Positions 45,219 through 58,386 of a stretch of 64,000 nt of DNA are shown here, piece after piece. The DNA is taken from contig JAJNNY010000005.1 of NCBI GenBank assembly GCA_022453515.1, positions 248,001-312,000 of the forward strand. Direction: 5' to 3'. The position numbers were made by a program, and so were the translations under genes. Under the pieces are notes generated by a model. That model was not told the origin of the DNA. It saw only the letters and a program-made list of their open reading frames with translations, and ran no database searches. Position 1 is the first letter of the stretch; each line of letters opens with the position of its first letter. This DNA comes from Astrocystis sublimbata (taxonomy: Eukaryota > Ascomycota > Sordariomycetes > Xylariales > Xylariaceae).

Positions 45219-48200
45219 CTACATGTGCGCCCCTCTTATTTGATGATGCGAGAGAGTATTTCGGGGCTAATTTCGTGCAGACACAATTGAACCAGGAAGG
45301 TGACGCTTTCGCAGCTGGTGAGAGTGACTGGTCAGGTAACACCAATAAAGCTCCTGCGACCATCGCAGAAGCAAAGTGAGGCTGCCCGCGGTGAGTAAAA
45401 GTGCAATTCACCGAGCACCTCCGCCCGTCCCTGACCTTGCACCTTGTAGCGGTGTGTCAAAAAAGAAAGAAAGAAACGACGCTGTAATATCCGGGGATTG
45501 ATTGGCCACTGAGATGCCGCAGGCGTACCGGAGGCGCCGCAAGCCAACGTCAATGACGGCAGACGGCGAGTGCTTTGACATGCATCGCACGCGTCTTTCA
45601 CTAGATCAACTCGGTTCAGCTCCATTCACTACGAGGTAGTGTACCGAGGTCGACACTGCGACCACGTCGACAAAAAGAGAGGCGACATTTCTGTATCAGC
45701 TGTTAGCGGCGAAAAGAAAAGCGACATGTGAAAATTTATGTCAGCCCTTCATTGACGTGATCTGCATTGGTGATAGCTGTCATCATCTCAGGGGTTGCAG
45801 AAGGACAGCTCTCTACTAACTGGTGTCGCCCAATGAACATGAACGTCATGCGAGCTCAGGTGTAATACCAGCGCCACTACCAAACAAACACCAGAGCTTT
45901 GATGTAGTTCTGAATACGCCCTGTAGTGTCTGCTGCCAATCCGGTTAGTTTCAGCACGCTTGCTGACGACTTAGGTGATGCGGCGCCACGAGCATGACGG
46001 CATCGTGATGCGGCCTATTGCATTGCATTGCAGCTGCCCGCGCTCCAGCCTCCCAGTTGTTGGCCGTTGAGAGTTGTACATCAAATCTCACGGCAGCTGA
46101 AATGCCACCGTGTGAGTTTCGGAGGTTCATCACTGACGCCTGTGATTATATCACCACGTTCTGCAGGACCTGAGAGGTTGTGTAACATTCCTTTGGAGTC
46201 CTTTTTCTGGAGAACATATAGGCTGTTACTTGTTGAAGCTCGCTCAACCTGTTACGAGGAGGACATGCCGCCCCGGCCCATGCAAGTGTAGAGAGGTAGG
46301 TAGTCGTCATGCAGCAAAGCCTCGATTAGTGCTTTCCTGACTTTTATTTCGGCATCGCATTGTTGGTAGAAGTGTAATAGCAAAACTCCGCATGCGAAAG
46401 ATATGCAGGAATCGGATACAAGTAGAGTACGCAAGGCTAGCTGGAGAGATGTGCCCCCAGTCCAGGGTATCAGGTACAACTTAAATACAGCACAGGTGAA
46501 TCATGATTGTCCCTCAGGGGTAGGGTAAGCTAGCGCGCCGCTGGGGTGACGTTTCGTGGGCTTCAACTCAACTTGCCTTACTACATAAGTAGGAATGGAT
46601 AATCGATTGCCAACCTCGTCGGACATTTCGGCACCAGGTATATGATCAGCATCCAACCCAGATCTAGCGGATTCTCCATTGTTAAAACATTTCTTCAGCA
46701 AGTTCACGTACAGTCACGTCGAACGGCATACTACTAGTACCGAAGAGCTGCGAACACAAGAAAATAGATCTTATTGCAGGTACTGGTACAGCCATGGCTT
46801 GTCCCAGGACCATCCTGGCGGGCCCAGTGGCTGGGCTGAGACCCATTAATATATTTCTTTTGCTTACCTGCTCGGAGATCAGCTGGGATCCGTGCCGAAA
46901 ATAGCGAGATAGTGGGTGGGATGTGCTGTAATGAAGAGCCCTGGACGATGTTATTCCCCGACCCTCCCTCGCCCCCTCTGGAAAATTTCTAGAAGCCTGT
47001 CAAGCCCGCGTTCGCCAACAGTCACACCCCTCTGTTCCCCTAGTCGACCCGTCTTCGCTTACCCCCGTGTGGATTGGTAAATACAGACGCCTTTACCGGG
47101 GGCTGAGGATGCATCGTCGCTAAGCGCCTAGCTGTATGTATGTAAGTAGCTACGTCGTCTCAGCATTTCATCGTCCCAGGACCCAGATGTCGTGAACTTT
47201 TGCACAAGGAAACTGACGATCTTTTGCGCTCGGCCCAATCGTATAACGCCGTGGCCTTGGCTGCAACGGTACGTACGGGCTTAGCGGGATTGCGGGGTGC
47301 GATGCGACGGCAACGCGCGGAGAAGAGATACGAGGTCGTCGTCGTGGAGCTAGACATGCTCGAACTAATCGCCTTAGGGCCAACAACATTGTGGAGGTGA
47401 CAACTCATCGCGAGAACTCTCCTCATGTGATCTGCGAGCTCCTGCAAGAACCAAACCACCACCACATGAGGTGGGGTTTGGTGCGTCGTGTTGATAGGCG
47501 GCCATATGAATAGCTTCATATTGGCATTACCGGTAGTTAAATCATCGCGAGTGAAGTATGTGCTGACCTGGGACGTGGCATCAGCAGAGGAATCTGGCCC
47601 TATCGTGACCAAGGCCGCCGGTCCTTCTCCAACGCCTCTTTCACGTGCTCGATAGTGGATACGGCATTTCATTTACGCCAGGATCCGAGCTTGTGCAAGC
47701 GTCGAACAAGATGAAGGCGGGGTGTATTTTCGATCAAAGTTTGTCCGCGCAACCGGTTCGCGCGGGCACCATCGTCATGTTGGACTCCACAAAGGGCTTG
47801 GAGCCTGGAGGGATATGCCCCTGCCACTAAATGCTTCCTATCTCACGCTAGAGCAACTCTGTAGATTAGCTCGGTAAATTTCAGTGGGAGTGAGTTGTTC
47901 TTTACCAACATTGTAACCTAGGTTGGCCGACCCAAGGGCTCGGGAAATTGGATGCCATCAACTCCACAAATACTCCGTGACGAAAGCCACACGGAACAAG
48001 AACTACATGGATGACCGCTGACTGGAATCGGTAGGCAGCCATCTATCGGTTTCGACAGCACCCGGGTGAGCGGGATCAACCGTGGTAGAAAGCCCGACCA
48101 CCATCATCGATCTCGTTGCATGCTATCCTGCACCTGATGGGGAAGTAAGCGATGCCCGACGACCTATGGCGAGCACAACGAGTAATGACAGTGTGCTCAC

Positions 48201-48244
48201 CGATGTCGGTCGGTTCAAGGTTGTGTAACTTGAAAGATCAATTT

Positions 48245-48264
48245 GGTCGGTCGGTCGGTCGGTC
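48245..48264. repeat. (GGTC)x5 microsatellite
   Basis: Five perfect GGTC copies in the gene-poor block. Confidence 0.95.
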
Positions 48265-48314
48265 ACTCGTATTTATTACTTTTCAGTATGAATCGTAATG
48301 ATAAGTACCTAGGC

Positions 48315-48330
48315 AAGTAAGTAAGTAAGT
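48315..48330. repeat. (AAGT)x4 microsatellite
   Basis: Four perfect AAGT copies immediately right of an AGTACCTAGG motif. Confidence 0.9.
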
Positions 48331-48527
48331 ATTAATCCGGTGGGAGCGCTGATTCCGCCCATTGGATCTAAGCCACATGCAAGATGCCCCTTCATTCAGA
48401 TTGTTAAAGTATCAACTCAAGAGCACTCGACGTGTCCTGCCCCCGGTTGATTAGGAATTGGCTTGCTTTGGCGATGTAGCATGATGCGGTGACCCCTAGA
48501 AAGAAAGGCTGTGTTGTATATGCGGAA

Positions 48528-48559
48528 ACATACGTACCTACCTACTTAGGTAGGTATGT
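48528..48559. repeat. TACCTACC...GGTAGGTA inverted repeat
   Basis: ACCTACCT (from about 48536) pairs with AGGTAGGT (to about 48555) around a four-base centre. Flanking ACAT/ATGT bases extend the symmetry. Confidence 0.75.
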
Positions 48560-51500
48560 AGGTTTGATGTTCATATATTCTTTCTCGCAATACACTGCAA
48601 CCTGCGTGTAGTGGTAGCAGGGAGTGCGTAGTGAGCACTTGTCCCTAACATAGGTACATAATGCAAGCGCCTAAGGTGCCGTGTTCTCGACGATTACAGT
48701 AACGAGGCATGGGACGACTGGCAGTGGCTTGGAACAACTCTCTCAGCAACCCCCGACATCCCGTTTGAGTACACTACGTGCAAGATAAGTAGTGTAAGCG
48801 ATTATGGTTTCCTGTCGTATTCAGGCTGCAACAATGAAGCCAGTGCGTCGCCTATTCTGGCAGCTAATAGGTAGCGTATGCTTTTCGTAAGCCGAAGTTC
48901 TGGAGCTGGCTGGCCTGGAATGAACGAGCACAAGGTCATGCCACAGCCGAGGGACTTTTTTGCCTCGTGTTGGAAGGTGCTCACTGATGATTTCAAGCTC
49001 TTCAATTGGCCGATTCAGCCCAAATGGTCCGCTTGTGGTAATCTTTCGTGTTGGCTGCATTGCACTCCAAGTACCTTTCCCCACTCAATACCTGCTAAGC
49101 AAGGTCATACTAGAACAACTTCAGATTTCAGGAGTTGAACCAAGCAAGCCCGTCGAGGAGTAGCCCGTTGAAGCCAGACTTGACTTGTGGCTTGGCCAAA
49201 GAGATGAGGAAGGAGTTTGCACTAAGACGAAAAACACCTAATGTTATGGTTTTATCAATTGACGAAAGGAAAGGAAAACGATATGCATCTTTGTTCTACG
49301 GGCGGAGCATTTAATTCTAGGATCCTGCACAGCTAAAGGCAGGTAGATAATTGGGTATCAGTACCGTGAGAAGTTGGTTGGCATATTTCGCAGAAACCAC
49401 ATTGGGTATTAGTTGCTGGCAAGACGAGCTGCGATCGATGATGTTGTAATCAATCGACCGCGCCTGATCATACGGTTGTACCGTAATCCTAAATTGCGGA
49501 GAGTTTTGCTTGCATTATTCGCATGACGATCAATACTACAATCTGGCAACATTGCAGCTGTTGAACGCAAACGGGGGCTAATTGTGAGCATTTCGGCCTA
49601 ATCACCTTACTCTCTGTACGCCAGCTTGGGAATAATTGAATTCTAGTCCTAGCACTGCCACATACACCATTAGGCACGCTCTTGTTTCTCTCATCTCGTG
49701 TCTCAGGCGCATACAGAGCTTATGTTGTGTCTTGGCTCCCAGGTTTCCCAACCTCAATTCCGCCGAAGCACGGTACCCCTGCCCCAGATCTCTTGCAAAT
49801 TTGATATCAATTCAAATCATCCGGTTGCAGCCGCATATGTACGTGCCAGCAACGCGGAAACGGACGATCCTGTTCCCAAGCGCCTGCCGTTCGTAGTGAG
49901 TTTGTAACTGACCATTTGCAATTGCAACGCTGTGAAAGCGAGACAAGGTTGCGAGTGTATCATGGCGTGGCATGCCGCCTCGCGGAAGCCAACCCGACAC
50001 AGACCCTCGCCCCAACCGTTACACTGCGCTCATAGACAATCGGCACTCTATTGCCAAAATGGACAGATGTTCATAAGAGGCAGATATCGCTGGCTGGAAA
50101 CCGGATGGGGTGACCGCAAGAGGCATTGCGATGAGCGTTCAACGTCACAGTACCTAGGTAGAGTGGCCTGCATCCCGCGCACCCCAAGCACTATCGTGGC
50201 AATAACCCGTATGCGCTTGCATTGGATTGACTTGGGGTCCATCTCCGCTTCGAACCATATCAAAACAGACAGGGGAGCTAGCAGACGGTAGACCGGCGAC
50301 TTGAAAATGTCCTGCATTTCCCACCCGCCGCAGCAAGCGAAGATGTTTGTGCAGGTGACGACCATATTGGTCGACCGATAGCTTCGGGGTGAAGGTAATT
50401 GAGGATACTGATTGGCCTGATACCCTATAAGCAGCCCATAATATATCTCTCTCCCGAGTTGTACCCCGAATCTACTACTAGACCTTGTTAGCAGCACATG
50501 TGTCACGTTGCTAGGGACATATCCATGAGAGCGCTCAATGGTCAAATCCTCGCGGGGATGGAGCCAAAGAACCCCCAGTCTCAATAGAGGAATCTGCTAA
50601 CCGCAGCAAGGGTTGATGAAGTGACCGAGATCACTACGCAGGTGGCAGCATCCCGAAGTTGTAAGCGCCTTAGCCAATATCCCACGGCAGAGAAGGTGCA
50701 TAAGCTCTTGGTCCATGGGGGCGCATAGAGTGACATACGATGAGGATTGATGATTCTATGATGGCTCAATCTTAGTTTAACACCGAGTATTGGTTGGGCA
50801 TGATAAGAGAGAATTAGTGACAATGGTTATCCGCCTGTACAAATGTCGAGTAGACTCTGTTAGATTCTGCGTCTCATCGCGAGAGAACAACAACCAAAAA
50901 CGGTTCGTGCTTGTCCTATTCATGAGATGGCGCAGCTGATCAGTATTGTTTGGAACAGAAAGCTAACTGGTCAGAGAGGGTGGTATTGCAAACAAGATGG
51001 GGGAGTAGAAGTGGGTCATGTATTCTCATCGTATTGTGGGTATTCAGTAGATATTCATGTAGCCACCGGCTATTTTTCCCAGTCGTGCCTATGAGACGAA
51101 CAGCATGGCAGAATTGGAAAATACCACCGCAACACTAGGTCACAATGTCTAGCGTCACATTGCTGATTTGGAAGATGAAAGGAGGCCTTGACCGGTAGCT
51201 GGTGTCAAAACAACTCCCCACAAAATGACGCCAATCCTCTTTTGAGACTTATGCTCCCGCGGCATACTACTTATCACATGAAAGCCAGTGGGGTGTGTTC
51301 TAGTGAGTATCCGGCTGGTACCATTACCTCCAGCCCGACCTGATAAGATCCTATCTGCCGGCCGCTCAAACCTTGATGGGATTGGTATAATGAAGGACGC
51401 GATTATTGGTTGCGCTGATCTTCACTGGGCCACTTGTGCCTAGTTGTCTTCTAGAATTAAAGTACGCACTATGGGATGTAGATAATGAGGATAAGCAGGG

Positions 51501-52739
51501 CATGTCTTTGTCCGTTGTAACAAGTTGATGGGGCCCTGATCAGCCATGTGGGGAAGATGGGCTAGAAGATAGGTGCAGGATTGGAAAAACGAAGGACCCT
51601 TTGATTGCCTTTGATCCTGCCTCTGACGTAACAGCTGCGAAGGTTTGTATCTGGTAAACCCAGGAGTAGGATCAGGGGCTTGCTTAGAACGTATTGGGGT
51701 GAAACGTCGATCCTATTGTAGAAAGAACATTCAACGGTGCTTGATGATAGATGTGGTCGTGGATTTTCGAGGTGCTGGATGGAGCTGGATGGATTAAATA
51801 CAGACTCCACGCTCATGTAGTAGACGTGCTGGACATTTAGCGCATGCGGAATTAACAGCTGAGGCTAGAAGAATCGTATGATAGTGACGACTTGCGCAAC
51901 GGTGACTTCGACCTAAGCTCCACATTGACCTGGTAAGCTTGGGGAGACGCCGTCTTCAGTCTGCGAACGCGAATGTACGTCCCATACCTGCCTATAGGAC
52001 ATCTCGGAACACACCAATTGTGGTTGTAATTTTTTCTTGAACTTCTACAAAATTCCGTACACCAATTTTGCGAGATTTGTTTGCAAGACGGAGTGATTTG
52101 ACCTTGGGGGCTTGGGATGGTGAACACTGGTGGTGAGAGGAATGAACACGGTTCCTGATTCGGCTTGACAAAACCTAATAACTAGGAGACAGCGCAGCGT
52201 TGATCCTGCCGTACATGCAGATGATCTTTACAGCGTCCAACCAGCATTCCTGTTTGCAACAACAAATTAGATTGGCCTTTGGCCGTTGGTTGTGTAACCG
52301 TGTATGTCTGGTTATCGGATTGGCGCTTGCGGCCAGTCCCCGCCTTCACTGCTGGCCTACGGCACACTGGGGCAGTGGAAATGTAAGTATTGGCATACAA
52401 GGTGATGTTGGCGTTCCCGGTCAACCAATGCCGCTGCCAAATCATCACAACAGGAGAAGAGGGGGTGAAAGGGTTCCCGGAGGCAGGGAGGGTCTCGGGG
52501 GCAGCGACTCGGCGATCGATTGTTAAATAATGGGCGCCAACCTGGTGAGAATAGCCGGGATGTGTTATGGATCAGTCACTTCTCGCTCAACTCTCAAAAT
52601 GGCATCGTGCACGCGAGAGCCGCCATTCGTAGTGCGCCTAACATACATCTACGGTCCCAGATCTACAGATACAATACCAGTGCCTGTTTACGTATGAGGG
52701 CCTGGCTCGCCTGGTACGTCAGAGATTGATCGTCAGATT

Positions 52740-52757
52740 GGCATCGGCATCGGCATC
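52740..52757. repeat. (GGCATC)x3 microsatellite
   Basis: Three perfect hexamer copies, followed by a diverged GGCTGC. Confidence 0.9.
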
Positions 52758-53145
52758 GGCTGCGACTGCGCTGATGCATGTTTTGCATCTAGGATTGAGG
52801 CATGTTCCGGGTTCAAGTATGTAACCGTGTAGAAACGGACATTGGTCCATTGGGTAGCTTGACCTCGCTTGACCACATACCACATGCATGTAGGGATTTT
52901 TCTCACCTGCCCAGCCCAGCCCAGCCAACGATAGACCAGAGCAAAAAAAAAAAAACCCAGGGCAAAAAGCCAGAGGTCGAGAGAGGTTTCGCTTGACCGC
53001 AGTCTTGGAAACGCCTACCCCAAGCCATGCCCCTTTCTTAGCTTCGGCCCTTTCCCTTCACTTTGGCACTCCAAGGATAGGTGGCATGCGGAGCGGCTGA
53101 TAGGTCCGTAGCAAAGGACTAACCGCCGCTGTCGCAGCCGCTGCA

Positions 53146-53166
53146 GACTTGGGACTTGGGACTTGG
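53146..53166. repeat. (GACTTGG)x3 minisatellite
   Basis: Three perfect copies of a heptamer in the gene-poor block. Confidence 0.9.
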
Positions 53167-54277
53167 AGTCGCCCGTCCTCGATGAGCTGGGGAAGATCCC
53201 TTGCACTATTCTATTGAAAGCCCCCTCGACCGGTACTGCGCGAATGCGCGAATGCGCTCAGATTTCTCCTCGTGACTTGATTCTTTTCAAACTTACAATT
53301 CTTCCTTTGTCCACGGATCTCTCGCCTTTTTAGTACTCTTCTACTGCCATAACTGCCGAGGGTCTGTTGGGGATTTTCCCCCTTCATTGTTATCGGGATG
53401 CATTGGCCAAGTTTTCTTCAGCCTAGCGGCGCACTAAATGCTCTGCTTAAAAATAGATGACAATCGCCGAGAATGGCAGGCATCTCGAGAGATGTGTAGC
53501 ATGGAGCCAAAGACTAATTCTTCGTAGAAACAATGGGTTATTTCGCCGTGTACTTACAGTCGAGAGAGATGTGGTTGTGGCTGTCTCTTGTACCTGCCTA
53601 GAAACGTCCTGCAACTCTAACGGTGCGACTAACCCGAAATGGGCCAGGTTGGTGTCGATGCTGTCATAGCGAGTTAATCGTGAGCGAGCACGTGTTATGC
53701 TGCATGCAGGTGGATGATAAGCATGGTACCACCCGAGCCACCTAAGACTCCCTCAGCTAAGAGATAGGATCCGAATCTCCTTGGCCCAGGTCCTCGCATG
53801 TCCAAGCTTGGGGCTACACAAAATCATTCTAGTGGTAAAATCAAAATGCAGTAGGCCAAGCGTTCTAACCAGGACCACGGTGGGAGACTGATACTTTGCT
53901 CAATACTCTCGGGACCCGGCATCTTTCATGCGCTAAGCTGAGGCAGATCGAATCGAATTGCTGAAAATGACCCCCGTCTCTACGGAGAAGAGAAAATAGA
54001 CCACACGGACAATGGTGCGAATAGCTTACCAACCTCGGCAACATGAGGTTTCGATTCAGTGAGTCTCAGTCTCATATACCTACCTACCTAGGTTAAGTAT
54101 CAGTACTTTTCAGCCCATCACGGACTTACAACGTCAGGTAAGCCATCGCGAATTCCCCGAGGTCTGTTGGCGCATATCCACACGCACGCAACCTGACGCC
54201 TTTTTCAAGTGCTCGACTGGCCAATGACTATGGGTTGCGGGAGCGCAACTAGATTGCAAGGCACTGTCACCGTCACG

Positions 54278-54367
54278 CCGGCCCGTGGGGGCAACATTAA
54301 GTGTCCGGTATAGTTGAGTGTACATAGACGTGGACCCGGACACTTAATGTTACCCCCCCGTGGCCGG
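54278..54367. mobile_element. 90-bp palindrome resembling two abutting terminal inverted repeats
   Basis: The left arm (54278-54308) and right arm (54336-54367) are near-perfect reverse complements over about 30 bp around a 27-base centre. Each arm runs from CCGGCC through a G- or C-run to AACATTAAGTGTCCGG or its complement. No target-site duplication is certain. It could be a foldback MITE, a collapsed DNA transposon with almost no interior, or a cruciform-forming site. Confidence 0.5.
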
Positions 54368-57300
54368 GAGCCTATTGGCCGACTTGACCGGGCTCAAGGC
54401 CCTCGTGGCATGGCCCTGAGCGGGGATTGAAGAGGTACCCGGCACGGTAGGTTAGATACGGGTACATACTAGTCGGACGATTTGCGGCTCTGAAGGTGAT
54501 CTTACCAAAAGACTTCGGTTGTTGAGCAGGGAGGGGATTGCGATTCTCCCAGTCCAAACCCCTACCAGGTTTCCGCTTTCCCATGTTCCGTTCCTACTTG
54601 TCCATGCCTATTGTTATGCGGTGGAGGCTACCCACATTTGCTAGCTGACTATTGCGGTATCACCTACCTCCGTCGCAGAAATTCCCAAGGCTTGCCAGAG
54701 GATTGGCAGACAGGCGACGATATCGCCAACATCCTTGCGGAGTTAGAGTCCCCCTTTTAGGCGCCGAGGAGCCTCACACTGGATTAGGCACGGCCTTTAC
54801 CGATTCTTATGGGACTGCCGGCTACCGCGCCGGTGACGCTCATCAAGGCCAGCGGATGAAGAGTCATTCAAGGTGGAACTCCACAGCTTGTTCGTAGAAC
54901 AGCACCATAGAAGTTTGCTCTTACAATCCTTGTGTTTAAACAAGGGACCTCTTTCAAGTCTGGCAATTTACCCCGAGCAAAGTTTTCATGAGACAGACCG
55001 CTTGGAATCGAAGAATTTCCCCCTTAACATTCCTTACGTTTAAGCAATGATCCATAGAGAGGCTGCGTATAGGGCGTGCGGCGCCTTCGTAAAGGTACCT
55101 CTGCTAAATGTATATTCCTAGGTTGGATTGTGTATCATAGTTACTGTAGTTAAGCAGTGAAGAGAAAATAAGATGACGTTCTTCAGGTATGCCCCCATTT
55201 GTCTCTGGGCTCAGGGTTGGCGATTCCATGTAGCTCACCGATGTAGTATGTAGGTCACGTTTTCTTCTCCCTTTCTTACGTCCTCGGGATCAGCTTCTGG
55301 TTTTACCTTTGCAAGCAAGCCGTCAAGTAGCGAGCGCCAAACACTCGAACCCCTACCTCGATGCTCGGGTACCGGGCTCGATTGGATTGGCAAGGCTACG
55401 CAAGGTTTGGAATGTTGTGTCTGATTGCGTTGAGCGAGCGACCCCTGCCAATTCGAGGTTAGGTGGCCATGCACCTAAGGCTCCGCCATGTGCCGTATCG
55501 CCCTAATTTAGCATTGCCCAGCGGGATTGCGGCGCTGGGTCTTACAGGTACCTGCTTCCAAGTCGGAGGTAGGTATCTAGGTATCTGATCTACCACTATG
55601 TCATCGGGTTGCAGAGGGCACCAAGGGTATTTTTAAAATGAACACGTACATGGTGTAGCGATGCAGTTACTTACTCCGTACAACAGTTGGTTTTACTTTG
55701 TATAAGGCTACTACTTGCTTTCTTTCATTGGACCGAATCGACCCTGGCTCGCCTGGGAAAGATTGATGGACTGCTTAGGTACCTAGGCGGAATCGAGGAA
55801 TCAGGGCACGAAAGGTCTGCTGGTGGTGTACTACACTTGTACTGCTGCTTCCTTTGATATTTGCGTCTTCGATTCTTTGTAACAGGGCTAAAGTGCCGAA
55901 TTGCGTTGCGCTTGTTGCTCCCTCCCGCGTGAGTGAAGTTTTTTTTCCTTGGCCGTGTCTTGAAACTCAATCTTTCTCGTGTCTCCCTTGATGTTGTCGA
56001 TCGAGCCTGGCTGTATCGCCTGTCTGTATCACATGGGGTGCTTGCTTGCTTGCTGTCTTATCCCTCGTTGTGCACAAGGTAGGACACTCCGTGCACCGAC
56101 TCAAAGCTGTGCCTTTTGCCTAGGTAGCCGTTGCGACCAAACAGATGCATCAATTAGGTCTGGGCCGCGCGAAATACCTAGGTACATAGGCCGAACCAAG
56201 GTAGGGAGGGTAAGGTTCGATCCTGTTGCAGAATCTCAACTGTATTGCCTTTGCTGGTTGTACCTCAGCGTCATCGACCCCTTTATTGCCCACAGGGTAG
56301 GAGGTACCTACATGCCTGACTGACTACATGCACGGCTAGCCTTATGTACCTGGGAGGTAAGTAGCTAATTCAAGGTAAATATGGTCTTTTGTTGTAAGTA
56401 GTACCTGGTTGGTCTGTCTCGGTCTGTTAGAGTTTGTCTCTTTCTAAGCGAGGGGGTTTTCCCTGGAATAGGTGAGGTGCCGACTTATTCGAGTTTATTT
56501 TCCATTCAACTGGTGGGGGCTTATTGCCATTGGATTGGGTTTCTCATCGCGCTCGCTCGCTCTCTCTCCCGCTCGCACGCACCTACCTGTTCTCCTTCTT
56601 TTAGGCTCCTACATTCCTGGAATCCACCTTGTCCACTTGCAGCACTTGCCTAGCACAGTACTTAGACGCTTCCTTGCTCCAGCAGATTGGCGCTAAGCCG
56701 ATAAGTACCTAAGCCCAAGCTGATCCAATTCCCACCCGCACCCCATTGCCCGTTGTGTCCGGCCGTCTTTGCCCTGTCCTGCGCTGCGCTACGCTGGCCT
56801 GCCTGCCCAGAACTGCCCGCCCGCCAGCCCAACTCGCACTTCACACCGCACTTCTCCAGGTCTTGTCCAGCTGGCCAGCTCCAGCCCGCTCGACCAGTCA
56901 TTGTGTCGAATTAAAAATTTGGGCCCCCGGTGGTTTTTTTCTCCCCTGCGACGCACCAACGCTGGCTCCGTCGCGAACACTAGAAAAGCCGCCTGCGCAC
57001 CGCGACGTCTGGCTAGCCCGGACATCTTTTCTCGGGGCAGACGACTCATTGTACAACACACGCTTCACATTACACCACAGGGCGTACTCGGCACCTTCAT
57101 CACAGACCAGCTTCTCCAACAGCCACCCGCCCAGGAGACACACGGACAGCCTGCAACTGCAACGGCTGCACTTACAACATCTGACTGACTTACTCATCGT
57201 TGCCGCTAGCGGTCTCGATATTGCCCTGGGCTGACAGCAGCATCACCCGCCACGGCTATTGGTCTGGCCTTGCTCGTCGTTTTCTGGACCAGCCCTCTGT

Positions 57301-58096
57301 ATCGCTGTCGACCTGGATGCCACTTGAGACAGCTGAAAGACACCTTGTCGAGCCTGTCATCTGGCCTGCTGGGTTCTCATCATCCTCGACTTTCTTAGAT
57401 CCGACATAGTCTTCCCCAGGCTCGTTCGTCCGCCCGTACAAGCCACACATACCACCGCAGCCCTGGGCGACGGTTGGCGTGGTGCAGGCCCATTATCAGA
57501 TCGGGCCCAATAGTGATTACACAGACGACAGACGACGTATAGCAAACCCGTCAGAAGTCACGCCCCCAACAGCCTTCTTGAGATATAGCCGTAGTTTCGC
57601 GCATTGCGGGGGGGCACTATTCCCTATATCAGCTTCTTCTGGCGCGCAGCTGGGATTCAAGGCTTGGAAGTGAATCCCCCAACACTGCATGCCCAAACCA
57701 GCGACCTGCATGCTACCTGCCACCTCACCCTCGAGCTATTGCAACATCGACCCATTGCCCGCCCTAGTCAGATCCTGGACCCCGTGCCAGACGCAGTCCT
57801 CTCGCAGACCTCGCCTAGAGTACCCTGACGTACCTCTGTCGACGGTCTGTACCGAGGACCGCCCTGTACTTCGATCTCGGTACACACCCTTGCAGCTACG
57901 GCCTGCCGTTCAACGTCGTGGAAGACGCCGAGGTGGTATGCAGCCTCGAAGCCGCTCTTAGTTATTAGCAAGCTCCTCCCGAGTCCTGCGCTCACGTAAG
58001 GAGTCGTGTCTCACCTCACCACACGGTTCTTACACCACTGGCACCATCGTATCTTGGCCCCCCGGGCGTGAATCCATAAGACCATCTCCCAGGAAA

Positions 58097-58129
58097 ATGA
58101 AGCCAACATTACCAACCGTCTCTTCATAA
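58097..58129 (+). promoter_or_regulatory. Short upstream ORF in the PLC1 leader
   Basis: An ATG with A at -3 opens a 10-codon frame ending in TAA, 88 bases before the PLC1 ATG. It would act on translation if the leader includes it, which the sequence alone cannot show. Confidence 0.35.
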
Positions 58130-58167
58130 TCAAAACTTCCAGCTCCCCCCCTCCTCCACCCCTACGC

Positions 58168-58386
58168 ATGACAGCTTCTCCGCCGCCTGGCTACACCTAT
58201 TTCCCATTTCGGACACCATGCCATCAACCAGAAATCCCACACGCCCCAGCCCTGAGACCCAGCCCTCGCCGAGTACAACCGGCATGTCTGGAGAGGGTCC
58301 TGTGGTGCGAAGGACGCGTCCCAGCCAGGTCCAAACAACCCATCAGCCCAGCACACAAACCAGTGCACTACCTAACTCGGCTATAA
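58168..58386 (+). promoter_or_regulatory. Upstream ORF overlapping the PLC1 start codon
   Basis: An ATG at 58168 opens a 72-codon frame that passes through the PLC1 ATG at 58218 in another frame and ends at 58386. Initiation here would compete with PLC1 translation. Confidence 0.35.

Larger units (their letters stand above)
40189..58217. other. 18-kb gene-poor block
   Basis: No recognisable conserved gene lies in this stretch, against one gene per 3.3 kb elsewhere in the window. It contains many TACCTAGGTA-type palindromes (for example 48304-48313, 50150-50161, 54079-54096 and 56176-56187), microsatellites, a 90-bp palindrome at 54278-54367 and one two-exon coding-like patch (44644-45218). 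Two longer open frames, 47160-47672 (-, ATG, 170 codons) and 50048-50584 (-, no ATG at its start), have no family resemblance. The last 1.5 kb before 58218 is pyrimidine-rich and probably promoter and leader of PLC1. Lineage-specific genes with several short exons could be hidden here. Confidence 0.6.

Noticed and set aside
47160..47672. 170-codon ATG open frame on the minus strand
   Set aside because: Composition and lack of any family resemblance fit a chance frame; no supporting introns or motifs.
50048..50584. 178-codon open frame on the minus strand
   Set aside because: It has no ATG at its 5' end and no recognisable domain.
53800..53880. CTAGTGGTAAAATC and TGGTTAGAACGC motifs resembling tRNA A boxes
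   Set aside because: No matching T-arm, acceptor stem or cloverleaf could be built on either strand.
56746..57234. 162-codon plus-strand frame upstream of PLC1
   Set aside because: It overlaps several open frames in C-rich DNA and shows no motif; more likely promoter or leader sequence.
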